A DNA stretch of 64,000 nt from Desulfosudis oleivorans (GTDB taxonomy: Bacteria > Desulfobacterota > Desulfobacteria > Desulfobacterales > SURF-7). The position numbers and the translations under genes are program-made. The notes beneath the pieces are model-generated. The model saw only the letters and a list, made by a program, of their open reading frames with translations. It was not told where the DNA came from and searched no databases. Numbering within the stretch: the first letter of the stretch is position 1; every line of letters begins with the position of its first letter. The stretch is from the NCBI GenBank assembly GCA_020723305.1, contig DYJC01000004.1, positions 200,261 through 264,260 of the forward strand, given 5' to 3'. Positions 17,773 through 26,413 of this stretch are shown here, piece by piece.

Positions 17773-18276
17773 ATGACTCTTTTTAAACGAAAAATCAACT
17801 ACTCTCAAATTGTAACCGGTCTCTTGATCCTGTTTTTCGGTTCCCTTGTGTACATCGTGGACCGCCCCCCGGAACAAACCCATTTTGTCAATAACGGCAT
17901 CGTGAAAATCAGCCTGTATAAAACACTCCCAAACCTTTTTGGAACTCTCGGCAACAGCCTTCCTGACTTTGCCCATGTGTTTGCTTTTATCATGATTACT
18001 GCAGGCCTTATTTCGTGCAGTTCCAAGGGATACATCCTGATCTCCACATTATGGTTTATCATGGATTCCCTTTTTGAAATCGGTCAGAAATTCAGCGCAA
18101 CCGCTACGGGACTGATCCCCGGCTGGTTTCATTCCATCCCATTATTAAAAAACACCCCCTATTTTTTTCAGACCGGAACTTTTGATTGGCTTGATTTGGC
18201 CGCGATTCTGACCGGTTCTGTTTCCGCCTGTCTCACGATGCATATCCTGGCGCAAAAAGAAAAACTGCTGAGCTAA
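17773..18276 (+). CDS. VanZ-like membrane protein
   Basis: 167-aa integral membrane protein with about four transmembrane helices (roughly residues 13-31, 60-77, 84-103 and 140-158). The D-F-A-H-V-F-A-F and F-E-I-G-Q-K segments recall VanZ-family proteins, which have a conserved His in helix 2 and Glu-x-x-Gln in helix 3. The start is uncertain: the frame runs back to 17635 inside the PilZ gene, and ATG 17773 is preferred. The final Ser and stop codon (AGC TAA) lie within the left end of palindromic repeat copy 3. Confidence 0.65.
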   Translation: MTLFKRKINYSQIVTGLLILFFGSLVYIVDRPPEQTHFVNNGIVKISLYKTLPNLFGTLGNSLPDFAHVFAFIMITAGLISCSSKGYILISTLWFIMDSLFEIGQKFSATATGLIPGWFHSIPLLKNTPYFFQTGTFDWLDLAAILTGSVSACLTMHILAQKEKLLS

Positions 18277-18391
18277 TTTCAAAAGTCTGTTGTTGTAGTT
18301 CCGGCGAAAACTAGAATCCAGTATTTTCGGCTCTTTTCTGGGCACCGACTTTCGCCGGTGTGACGCTTTTTAATAGTTTTGAAATTAGCTC
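18270..18391 (+). repeat. Palindromic intergenic repeat, copy 3 (shortened)
   Basis: Inverted ends GAGCTAATTTCAAAA (18270-18284) and TTTTGAAATTAGCTC (18377-18391) are perfect. Same orientation as copy 1, about 25 bp shorter: the internal stretch between AAAACTAGAATCCAGTATTT and the preceding CATTCCGG-like arm has decayed. It still holds the GGCACCGACTTTCGCCGGTG palindrome. It overlaps the stop codon of the VanZ-like gene. Confidence 0.85.
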
Positions 18392-18472
18392 TGTTGGAAT
18401 AGATTTTTTTTAATTTTTTTACATGTTTTCAAATTTTTCTTTTCACTTGTTATGAAAATATTGTATAATTTC

Positions 18473-18501
18473 TTGACAAATCAGTACGATGTAAGTAAAA
18501 G
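18473..18501 (+). promoter_or_regulatory. Candidate promoter for the second IHF/HU-like gene
   Basis: TTGACA at 18473-18478 with a weak TAAAAG 17 nt later. Alternatively TATAAT at 18464-18469 is preceded at 16 nt by TTCACT. The TTGACAAA segment and following CAG...GTAAAA match the sequence upstream of the paralogue at 11390. Confidence 0.4.
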
Positions 18502-18570
18502 TTCAAAATATTATTCATACAGTAAAGACAAACAATCTTTTTTCAATATGATACGGGAGATCATTCATTC

Positions 18571-18852
18571 ATGGCGCTAACGAAAAATCACATTATTGAT
18601 TCAATTCAGAATTCACTTGGTTATCCCAGAAATAAATCCGTTGATCTGACAGAAACCCTTCTGGAAATCATTAAAAAAAATCTGGAAAACGGCGAGGATA
18701 TCATGATCAGCGGCTTTGGAAAATTCTGTGTAAAAGAAAAAAAACAACGCCGCGGCCGGAATCCTGCGACAGGAGAAGATATGATGCTGGATCCGAGAAA
18801 AGTTGTCACCTTCACCTGTTCCGGAAAGCTCAGAGAAAAAATTAACAAATAA
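18571..18852 (+). CDS. IHF-alpha/HU-family DNA-binding protein, copy 2
   Basis: 93 aa, the same length as the paralogue at 11390. It starts MALTKNHIIDSIQNSLGYPR and has EDIMISGFGKFCV and GRNPATGED in the DNA-binding arm, then VVTFTCSGKLREKINK. The differences are mainly in the helical dimer interface, so hetero- or homodimers are possible. It is a single-gene unit: a promoter-like sequence upstream and a terminator at 18902-18945 downstream. Confidence 0.92.
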   Translation: MALTKNHIIDSIQNSLGYPRNKSVDLTETLLEIIKKNLENGEDIMISGFGKFCVKEKKQRRGRNPATGEDMMLDPRKVVTFTCSGKLREKINK

Positions 18853-18901
18853 CGATCTATGGAAGATCCATAAAAGTCAAAAACCGCCCATTTAACCGTT
18901 G

Positions 18902-18945
18902 ACCCGTCGGTACCAATTGTCCGTTGATATCGACGGGTTCTTTTT
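18902..18945 (+). terminator. Rho-independent terminator after the second IHF/HU-like gene
   Basis: ACCCGTCG (18902-18909) pairs perfectly with CGACGGGT (18931-18938); the 21-nt loop is large but is followed by TTCTTTTT. It lies 50 nt after the stop codon and before the M48 protease gene. Confidence 0.75.
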
Positions 18946-19009
18946 CAGGGAGATTTTTCGATATTCACACGCTCCAACCGACCCCTTTAACACCGACTGA
19001 ACTCAGCCA

Positions 19010-20260
19010 ATGAACACGATTGCCATCATTATTCTGATCACGATTCTATCCGGATATTTGCTCAACCTACTTGCCGATTGTCTCAACCTGCGTATGCTTC
19101 AGCCCAATCTGCCAACAGAGTTTCAAGGGCTTTATGATGCAGATCAGTATCGGAAATCCCAGGAATATCTTACGGTAAATACCCGGTTTGAGTGGGTCGC
19201 ATCTACCCTTGGCCTTGCGATTACACTTCTGTTCTGGTTCGGGAAAGGATTTCCATTTCTGGATACCTGGGTTCGAGGGTTTTCATCAAATCCGATCTGG
19301 TGGGGAATCATGTATATGGGAATCCTGATCCTGTGCAAGGCGATTCTATCCCTGCCATTTACGATCTACTCCACTTTTGTGATCGAAGAACGGTTTGGAT
19401 TCAATAAAACAACCTTTTCCACGTTTGTATCTGATATGGCCAAAGGCGCTTTGCTTGCTCTTTTACTGGGCACACCTGTTCTTGCAGGCATTCTGGCTTT
19501 CTTTGAATATGCAGGCGAATTGGCATGGCTGTATTGCTGGATCTCGGTTACTCTTTTCATGCTGATTGTTCAATTTATTGCCCCGACCTGGATTATGCCT
19601 CTGTTCAATAAATTTAAACCGATTGAAGAAGGTGAGCTGAAGGAAGGCATCCTGACTTATGCAGATTCCATTCGCTTTCCCCTGGAGAATGTTTATGTGA
19701 TGGATGGTTCCAAGCGTTCGAACAAAGCAAACGCCTTTTTCACTGGCTTTGGAAGTCACAGGCGCATCGTACTTTACGATACGCTGATTCAGCAGCATAC
19801 CGTTCCGGAACTGATTGCAATTCTGGCGCATGAAATGGGACATTACAAGAAAAAACATATCCAGAAGAGACTGGTGATGGGGATTGCACAGATGGGATTC
19901 GTGTTTTACCTGCTTACTCTGTTTATCCACAACCAGGCTCTTTTTGATGCTTTTTATATGAAAAATCAGTCTGTATATGCCGGCCTGATCTTTTTCAGCA
20001 TGCTGTATACACCCATTGATTTTTTCACCGGACTTTTCATGCAGTTTCATTCCCGGAAAAATGAATACGAGGCAGACCGATTTGCGGTTGAAACAACAGG
20101 CAGCGCAAGCTTCCTGATCAGCTCATTGAAAAAGCTGTCCATGGGAAATCTCTCCAACCTTACGCCCCATCCGTTTTACGTTTTTTTACACTACTCCCAC
20201 CCTCCTGTACTGAAACGGATAGAGGTAATGAAATCTTTAGAAGTAATGAGGAAAATATAA
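19010..20260 (+). CDS. M48 family (Ste24/CAAX-type) membrane metalloprotease
   Basis: 416 aa with several transmembrane helices. The zinc site is HEMGH (His274) followed by the third-ligand glutamate in EYEADRFAVE about 80 residues on. The N-terminal GYLLNLLADCLNLRML and FEERFGFNKTT-type segment mark the Ste24 branch (M48A) rather than HtpX. Bacterial members probably degrade or process membrane proteins; no farnesylation is expected. The NYN-LOTUS gene begins directly after its stop codon. Confidence 0.92.
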   Translation: MNTIAIIILITILSGYLLNLLADCLNLRMLQPNLPTEFQGLYDADQYRKSQEYLTVNTRFEWVASTLGLAITLLFWFGKGFPFLDTWVRGFSSNPIWWGIMYMGILILCKAILSLPFTIYSTFVIEERFGFNKTTFSTFVSDMAKGALLALLLGTPVLAGILAFFEYAGELAWLYCWISVTLFMLIVQFIAPTWIMPLFNKFKPIEEGELKEGILTYADSIRFPLENVYVMDGSKRSNKANAFFTGFGSHRRIVLYDTLIQQHTVPELIAILAHEMGHYKKKHIQKRLVMGIAQMGFVFYLLTLFIHNQALFDAFYMKNQSVYAGLIFFSMLYTPIDFFTGLFMQFHSRKNEYEADRFAVETTGSASFLISSLKKLSMGNLSNLTPHPFYVFLHYSHPPVLKRIEVMKSLEVMRKI

Positions 20261-20261
20261 T

Positions 20262-21002
20262 ATGTCTATGGAAAATTCAGACAAATTAGCCGTACTGATC
20301 GATGCGGATAATGCTCAGCCAAGTATTGTAGATGGTCTGCTGTCAGAGATAGCCAATTATGGAACAGCCAGCGTCAAAAGAATCTATGGTGACTGGACAA
20401 ATCCTGCTTTAAAGGGATGGAAGGAAATCCTGCTGCATCATTCCATTCAGCCAATGCAGCAATTTGCATACACAAAAGGAAAAAATGCAACCGACAGCGC
20501 CATGATTATTGACGCAATGGACTTGCTCTACACCGGTAACTTCAACGGGTTCTGTATTGTATCGAGTGACAGTGATTTTACAAAACTGGCTTCCAGGATA
20601 AGAGAATCCGGGTTGCTTGTGTACGGCTTTGGAGAACAAAAAACACCACCGGCTTTTGTTTCGGCTTGCGATAAATTTATCTATACCGAAGTGCTCCGCA
20701 CGAAAACAGGTGAACACGAAGCAATTCATAAAAAATCCAGCAGCGATTTAAAGCAGGATACAAAATTGGTCAGTTTGCTGCGAAATGCAGTTGAAGCATC
20801 ATCCGACGAAAGCGGGTGGGCTCATCTTGCGCCTGTTGGCAGCAATATTGCCAAACAGGCGCCTGATTTTGATCCACGTAATTACGGATATACCAAACTG
20901 GGGGAACTGGTATCTGCAACAAAACTTTTTGACGTGGAGGAAAGGCAGATAGGCAGCTCCAATTCAAAAGCACTTTATGTCCGAGACAAGCGGAAAAAAT
21001 AA
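20262..21002 (+). CDS. NYN-domain protein with C-terminal OST-HTH/LOTUS domain
   Basis: 246 aa. Residues about 8-150 are a NYN (PIN-like nuclease, LabA/DUF88) domain: AVLIDADNAQPS, then KNATDSAMIIDAMDLLY and SSDSDFTKLASRIRE, which bring the acidic residues of a metal-dependent RNase site. Residues about 165-235 match OST-HTH/LOTUS: LLRNAVEASSDESGWAHLA(P) and NYGYTKLGELV. LOTUS domains bind RNA, notably G-rich or structured forms. The likely role is RNA processing or decay. It starts 2 nt after the protease stop codon, with GAGGA upstream. Confidence 0.85.
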   Translation: MSMENSDKLAVLIDADNAQPSIVDGLLSEIANYGTASVKRIYGDWTNPALKGWKEILLHHSIQPMQQFAYTKGKNATDSAMIIDAMDLLYTGNFNGFCIVSSDSDFTKLASRIRESGLLVYGFGEQKTPPAFVSACDKFIYTEVLRTKTGEHEAIHKKSSSDLKQDTKLVSLLRNAVEASSDESGWAHLAPVGSNIAKQAPDFDPRNYGYTKLGELVSATKLFDVEERQIGSSNSKALYVRDKRKK

Positions 21003-21025
21003 ACACAAGTGGAGGTAAAAAACAG

Positions 21026-21256
21026 ATGGCAGCAAAAACCGCAAAACGGAAACGGGATATTGAAAAAAATTATACTGCAAAACAGTTGGCCATGAAACTG
21101 AGAAGGCTCGCGGATTGTATTGAAAAAGGAAATCGCTTTCAGATACAGGTGGCAGGTGAACGAATCGTTATCCCGCCGGATGCCGTTATCAACATTGAAC
21201 ATGAACGCAGCACTTCAGAGGAAGAGGTGGAATTCCAGATTAAATGGAAACGATAG
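21026..21256 (+). CDS. Amphi-Trp domain-containing protein
   Basis: 76 aa. The DIEKNYTAKQLAMKLRRLADCIE start and the EEEVEFQIKWKR end match amphi-Trp domain proteins, which have a C-terminal amphipathic strand with a conserved Trp. Function unknown. It is 23 nt after the NYN-LOTUS gene, with GGAGG 8 nt before the ATG. Confidence 0.75.
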   Translation: MAAKTAKRKRDIEKNYTAKQLAMKLRRLADCIEKGNRFQIQVAGERIVIPPDAVINIEHERSTSEEEVEFQIKWKR

Positions 21257-21276
21257 GGCGACCACAAGGGTCGCCC
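21256..21276. terminator. GC-rich hairpin between convergent genes
   Basis: GGGCGACC pairs with GGTCGCCC around ACAAG. It lacks a T-run on the plus strand, so it is at most a weak terminator for the amphi-Trp gene and the opposing activase gene. The GGGCGACC...GGTCGCCCCTAC motif is a widespread short intergenic repeat. Confidence 0.4.
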
Positions 21277-21303
21277 CTACGAAGATCCGATAAAAAAGAT
21301 TGA

Positions 21304-24300
21304 TCATGCAGAAGACCCAAACCAGGATATCTTCTCTTCCTTTTTGCGGAACCCGATTCTTGGATATTTCAGATAAGGAATAATGGAATCGTTTTTCATT
21401 CCACCCGTTCCGTCATAGGTAATGGATACAATGGGGACACCCGTCTTCTGCTCAATCTCCTTTGCCATGGCTTCGGTAACAAGCGATGGACAGCAGAATG
21501 CCGGGCTTGTCTGGACATACAGAGCAATATCCGGATAATGCTTCTGTGTGTAAAAAATTTTCAGTACATTTTCTATGGACTCCCCGGTATTTTCGATCCG
21601 CATACCATATTCGGACAATATTTTCTGGGGGGAATCATCATATTCAGGCTCCGGCTCAGTCCGTATCCGATCAAAATATTTCAGGTATGTTTTTTCAAGC
21701 TGTTTGACCGCAGCAATCAGCGTTTTATAGGAAAGAACATTGAAATACAATTTTTCCCGGAACCATTTCTGGAGATACGGTTTTTGAACCATTTTTACAT
21801 AGGAACTGAAAGGTGTTACAACAACCTCACCGCCATTCTCCTCAATAAAATGGATCAGGTTTTGATTCAAGACTTCATTATCCCGGGCATAAAGATCGCC
21901 GAAAATTGCCACCTTGGGACGATTCATGGAATGGCTGTTCTGCTCGATATGCTCAAAATTGGTGATCACATTATCCAAGGCATCCTCTTTGGATCGATTT
22001 CCCAGAAATGCATCCACCAGAAGATTGATATTCTGTTCGATGACCCGGTCGGTTTCGCCTTTGTTTTTTTCATACGGCCTTATTTTGCAGCCGATTTTTC
22101 GAATCAACCCGCCAAACATATAGCTGAAGTACACATTGACCGGAAGCTTAATAGACAGATCCATAAATGAGATTTCACCGGCAAACACACCGATCTTTTC
22201 CATGCCGTTTCCATATTTCCGGAAAATCGTCTTGATGTGGTGCGGGAAAAGGGCCAGGTTGCAAGCCATGGAGGATTTCAGATTCCAGAGAACCGTATTT
22301 GCCGGATCCAAATTATTTAGCTTCACACAGTCGATTGCCTCCTGTGCAATGATATTAAGGGGTATACACTGACCAGAATTGTGTCGAAGGCTTTTCTGAA
22401 TGGTTGTTTCATTTTCCTCCAGCAACCGTGCATCTATTCCCTCTTTTTGAAAAGCAGCCACAACAAACCTCAGGGAAATATTGTCCCAGTTGGGAATGAG
22501 AAGCGTCCGGTTGCCGAGTCTTTTTTCGCGGCTTGGCATGAGAGCCGGGGCATTTGCCATATTTCTTTCCATTACGTTTGTCACATAGTGATTTTTAAAG
22601 GACCGGATGGCCGCTTCAATCCGCGTCTCATAACCAACGCTGGAATCATGATCGTCCAGTTGCAATATCAGATAAGGCTTTCCGTATGATTCCATCGTCT
22701 GTTTGAAGTACTCCATAACAAATGCGTCCGGTGTGCATTTGAATGAAGTAATAAAAACCGGATATGCTCCTTTTCGTTGGGCAGTAACGCATGCCGCCTC
22801 CAGTATCTTGGCCGCATAGTTCCAGTGTACTTCATCCAGCAGGGCATCTATGGATTGAACATCCTTTTTGGTATAAGCAAGCATATCCTGATAAAAAGTT
22901 TTCACTCCCTGAGTATTGAAGATTTCGGGAATTTTTTTATTCATGGAGGAGGAAAGTACTGTATACGGACGGCCCAATAGGACAACATGGAATTCATCGG
23001 AAAAAATATTCTTCTGATAAAGTGTTTTCAGCCCCTGTCTATACTTATTTTTATATTCAGAAGCAGAATCATAGGCCGCCGAAACAGCAAAAAATCCTTG
23101 TTTGCCGGGTAAAACATCCTTCAGCATCTGATACAATTGAACCTTGTCATAAAAACTGCTGTATAAATAATTTTCAAGAGGCATCAATAATTTCTTCCGG
23201 TTTTCCGGTTTGACTGCCGTATATATAAGACTGGGCGAGAACTGGGTATAGTAGCAGAATTGACGACGCGAATCTTTTCTTTCTGTTTTTTTCTCCAGAT
23301 AAAACGGAAGGAAAATATAATCCACACGATCCATCAGATAATCCACATGCCCATAAAGAGAAGCCACCGGAGTGCAAAATTCCGCACCGGCTATCTTTTT
23401 ACCAATCTTTACTGCATCCCGAAATTTCAGACTGGTAGTGGTTTTGATGGAAAGTTCATTGAAAAAATACTGCCAGAACGGCAGATCCTCATATATGTGA
23501 AGGCTAGCCGGCAGTCCGATTGTCAGATCATCATCAATTCCCTGCTTCTGTTCAAATGATAATACTTTTTTTCTGGCACCTGACAGATCAAATCCGGATC
23601 GATTGTTGTCTACATATTTATCGTTCTCATAATCCCTTCCGCAAAGAAAGCCATAAGCCACTTTCTCCTGGTCGACTTGCGCTGTCGTGATCTTACAATG
23701 ATTCACACACAAATCACAAACTTCTGAAGCAATGGGAATATTTTTTTGATACAGGGAAATACCCCTGAATCCGGATTCTGCTGTTTTCTGATCCATCAAG
23801 GAGAGTGCTGTACCCATGGCACCTGTGAGATGGCAATAACGGGAAACGTGGATCGGCTTTTGAAGTCGCTGTTCAAATGCCGCAACCAGCGACCGGTTTC
23901 TGGCTGTTGCTCCTTGAAAAAAAATTGTTTCTCCGATGCTGCCTTCTATGGCAACCTTGGTCAGATAATTTTCCACAATGGAATGAAGCACGGATCCGAG
24001 AACCTCATCCCGATCATACCCTTCTGAAAGATAATGATTGATATCCCTTTCCATAAACACAGTGCACCGATCACTAGCCATTGGGGCTTTTCGGTTTTCC
24101 GTTCTTCCAGAGTATTCCGTGAGCGGGCAATCCAGTTTTTGTGCTTGCTCTTCTATAAAACTTCCGGTACCGGCTGCGCAAACGGTATTCATGATGGAAA
24201 AAGTGACCATCCCATTTTTTAAGGTGGTAAATTTTGAGTCCTGACCGCCGATTTCAATGATCGTATCCACTTTTGGATCAATTTCAACAGCAGCCCGGGC

Positions 24301-25551
24301 ATGGGCGGTAATCTCGTCGATCACAAGATCCGCATGGATAATCTTTCCGATAAACTTTCTTCCGGAACCGGTTGTCCCGGCTCCAAGAATTAAGAGGTCG
24401 ATCGATTTTTCAATCCAAACATGATCCATGGCGGCCAGTATCAATTTCATGGCTTCTACCGGCCTTCCCGCTGTCCGGGTATAAAAACCGGCCAGTACCG
24501 TTTTATCCCGATCAATCAATACAGCCTTGGTGCTGGTTGAACCGATATCCATTCCCAGATAGGCTTCCTGACGGGTGTTATTCATGTTCTCATAAAGATC
24601 GATCTCGACCTTGCTGTCGGATCTTGACTGGATATCGGAAGGAACATACTCAAAGGATTCAATACCGGAAAAATCAGGATAGGATGTATCCTGAATTTTC
24701 AATGGCGGATAAAACCACCTTTTCCCGGATTTTTTGGAAATCAGAACATCTGCAACAGAAAAGAATCGAATCCTGTCTTTCAGCAATAATTCATCCAGGA
24801 GATGCAAGGCTGCACCCGCTGCACCATAAAAGGTTTTTCCGACAACCATTTCCTGATCAATCAAGGAGGAGATATGCCGAACCACTGAACGATTCTTTGC
24901 AACTCCTCCGGTAAAGACTATTTTTCCCCGGAAAGACTCTCCGGCAAATAATGTATCCACAATATTTTTCGCAAGCCCTCTGCACAATCCATCACAAATC
25001 TGTGATAGTGCGAACCCCTCCTGCTGGGCATGTACAAGATCTGTTTTGGCAAACACCGCGCACCGGGAGGCAATCTGGGGAACAGATCCAATGTTGGTAA
25101 ACGCCAGTTCACTCAACTCTTCCGTATTTTTCAGTCCCAGCCTTCCTGCCTGCTGATCTAGAAAACTACCGGTGCCCGCAGCACAGGAAGTATTGGCCTT
25201 GAATTCTCTGTAATTTCCATTATCGTCGAAACGAATCAGACCAAACTTTTCTCCACCCACTATCAAAATTGCCTGAACCGGGCCATGAAAATGATCACAG
25301 GCTTTCATGACGGCAATACGGTTATCATACCGCTGATTCACTTTAACAATTAATGGTGTGGACGATGTTGAGGCAATTCCGCATATCCCGGTTAGATCAT
25401 ATTTCTCCAGCATATGAATCAAGGTTTCTCTGATATTCCCATGGTGGAATTCATAGCTGGTCTTCCATATTTGTTTATCAGGTGTTATTTCTGCAAGAGA
25501 GATGGATACGGATCCGATATCCATGCCTAATATATTTGAATGTTTGATCAT
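21304..25551 (-). CDS. Giant BadF/HgdC-type activase with acyl-CoA dehydratase-related domain
   Basis: 1415-aa protein in an architecture known from anaerobes. Residues about 5-265 and 330-605 are two ASKHA ATPase domains, each starting G(M)DIGS and holding a TxCAAGTGSF(x)(E/D)(Q)QA motif; the second keeps RCTVFMERDI and IEIGGQDSK. These activate 2-hydroxyacyl-CoA dehydratases by ATP-driven electron transfer and bind a 4Fe-4S at the dimer interface. CDLCVNHC at about residue 625 opens a DUF2229-like region, and the rest (about 890-1415) resembles HgdB-type dehydratase subunits. It is probably an ATP-dependent reductant system; the substrate is unknown. Confidence 0.88.
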   Translation of the reverse strand: MIKHSNILGMDIGSVSISLAEITPDKQIWKTSYEFHHGNIRETLIHMLEKYDLTGICGIASTSSTPLIVKVNQRYDNRIAVMKACDHFHGPVQAILIVGGEKFGLIRFDDNGNYREFKANTSCAAGTGSFLDQQAGRLGLKNTEELSELAFTNIGSVPQIASRCAVFAKTDLVHAQQEGFALSQICDGLCRGLAKNIVDTLFAGESFRGKIVFTGGVAKNRSVVRHISSLIDQEMVVGKTFYGAAGAALHLLDELLLKDRIRFFSVADVLISKKSGKRWFYPPLKIQDTSYPDFSGIESFEYVPSDIQSRSDSKVEIDLYENMNNTRQEAYLGMDIGSTSTKAVLIDRDKTVLAGFYTRTAGRPVEAMKLILAAMDHVWIEKSIDLLILGAGTTGSGRKFIGKIIHADLVIDEITAHARAAVEIDPKVDTIIEIGGQDSKFTTLKNGMVTFSIMNTVCAAGTGSFIEEQAQKLDCPLTEYSGRTENRKAPMASDRCTVFMERDINHYLSEGYDRDEVLGSVLHSIVENYLTKVAIEGSIGETIFFQGATARNRSLVAAFEQRLQKPIHVSRYCHLTGAMGTALSLMDQKTAESGFRGISLYQKNIPIASEVCDLCVNHCKITTAQVDQEKVAYGFLCGRDYENDKYVDNNRSGFDLSGARKKVLSFEQKQGIDDDLTIGLPASLHIYEDLPFWQYFFNELSIKTTTSLKFRDAVKIGKKIAGAEFCTPVASLYGHVDYLMDRVDYIFLPFYLEKKTERKDSRRQFCYYTQFSPSLIYTAVKPENRKKLLMPLENYLYSSFYDKVQLYQMLKDVLPGKQGFFAVSAAYDSASEYKNKYRQGLKTLYQKNIFSDEFHVVLLGRPYTVLSSSMNKKIPEIFNTQGVKTFYQDMLAYTKKDVQSIDALLDEVHWNYAAKILEAACVTAQRKGAYPVFITSFKCTPDAFVMEYFKQTMESYGKPYLILQLDDHDSSVGYETRIEAAIRSFKNHYVTNVMERNMANAPALMPSREKRLGNRTLLIPNWDNISLRFVVAAFQKEGIDARLLEENETTIQKSLRHNSGQCIPLNIIAQEAIDCVKLNNLDPANTVLWNLKSSMACNLALFPHHIKTIFRKYGNGMEKIGVFAGEISFMDLSIKLPVNVYFSYMFGGLIRKIGCKIRPYEKNKGETDRVIEQNINLLVDAFLGNRSKEDALDNVITNFEHIEQNSHSMNRPKVAIFGDLYARDNEVLNQNLIHFIEENGGEVVVTPFSSYVKMVQKPYLQKWFREKLYFNVLSYKTLIAAVKQLEKTYLKYFDRIRTEPEPEYDDSPQKILSEYGMRIENTGESIENVLKIFYTQKHYPDIALYVQTSPAFCCPSLVTEAMAKEIEQKTGVPIVSITYDGTGGMKNDSIIPYLKYPRIGFRKKEEKISWFGSSA

Positions 25552-25622
25552 ATTATCACTTAAAAAAAAGGGAATGTTTGATTATGGCAAAAAAAATGCC
25601 GATTATTTGACTGGATTTACTA

Positions 25623-25659
25623 TTTACAAATCTTTTACATTTAATACAAAACTTTTACA
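25623..25659 (-). promoter_or_regulatory. Four TACA repeats upstream of the activase
   Basis: TACA occurs at 25625-25628, 25636-25639, 25645-25648 and 25656-25659 in a TTTTACAAA-like context. The start-to-start spacings of 11, 9 and 11 bp keep the sites on about one face of the helix. It lies about 75-110 nt before the activase start. An operator is inferred from spacing only. Confidence 0.35.
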
Positions 25660-25810
25660 AACGTTTTTTTGAAAATTGCAACATGGATTTCCGCCTGTCT
25701 GAGCTTGACACTCACATGTCGTTGCTTTACAAGGGGAAAAAGTAAGGTATAACGAAAAAATAAGAGGGGTTGAAATCTGAAATTATCTTTACGGTCGAGG
25801 ATAGCCGAGT

Positions 25811-26290
25811 TTATTCAGATAGATCTCTTTCATGAATTTCCGGTATGCGGTATAATCTCCCCTGAACCCGGATCAGGCATATGCCTCCTTCTTCTTCCAG
25901 AATGGCAGAAATTTTCATCATGGATCGATCCGTGAACTTGACTCGCTCCCCGTCAAGGCTCAAATAGAGGTTATCATTTTCTATCCACAAAGCTTCCGGA
26001 TCCAGCATAATTTCTTTTTCTGTATTCAAACGTAAAACAACGGTTTCGCCCAATGTGACATGAAACACAAAAAGCGCCGTATCTTCGTGATGGAAATATG
26101 CCTTTTCAATCACACCATCCTTTTCCTGTTTCACAAAATACCCATCTATATCCCGGTCAATGGCGGAGTGAAAATAATCAATTATTTTCTTCTTTTCAAA
26201 TTTTCCAAATTCGTTATGCCAGCATCCATTCCCATCCATCCAGAAAATTGTTTTTTCTTTTGGAATAATAATTACATTCGGTTTGTCCAC
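25811..26290 (-). CDS. DUF1285-like protein
   Basis: 159 aa from GTG 26290. The F-W-M-D-G-N-G-C-W start and the HHEDTALFVFHV segment recall DUF1285 (family of small proteins with an EDxPFxV core), with LNTEKEIMLDPE following. The frame is also open back to ATG 26317, but that ATG lacks a ribosome binding site; GGAGG is 10 nt before GTG 26290. Function unknown. A 96-nt gap separates it from the radical SAM gene. Confidence 0.55.
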   Translation of the reverse strand: MDKPNVIIIPKEKTIFWMDGNGCWHNEFGKFEKKKIIDYFHSAIDRDIDGYFVKQEKDGVIEKAYFHHEDTALFVFHVTLGETVVLRLNTEKEIMLDPEALWIENDNLYLSLDGERVKFTDRSMMKISAILEEEGGICLIRVQGRLYRIPEIHERDLSE

Positions 26291-26413
26291 TCGCAGCTTT
26301 CCTCCGACCCTGAACATCCAATTGGTGTATGCTCACTCGGCCAATCCGGTTCTTCCCGCCTGGCACTTTTCATTGTCAATATCATATCATGAATTGAATT
26401 GATGAAAATTAAA

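Noticed and set aside
21538-22170. Plus-strand ORF inside the activase gene
   Set aside because: Long antisense frame over conserved activase sequence without a ribosome binding site; it is a shadow of codon bias.
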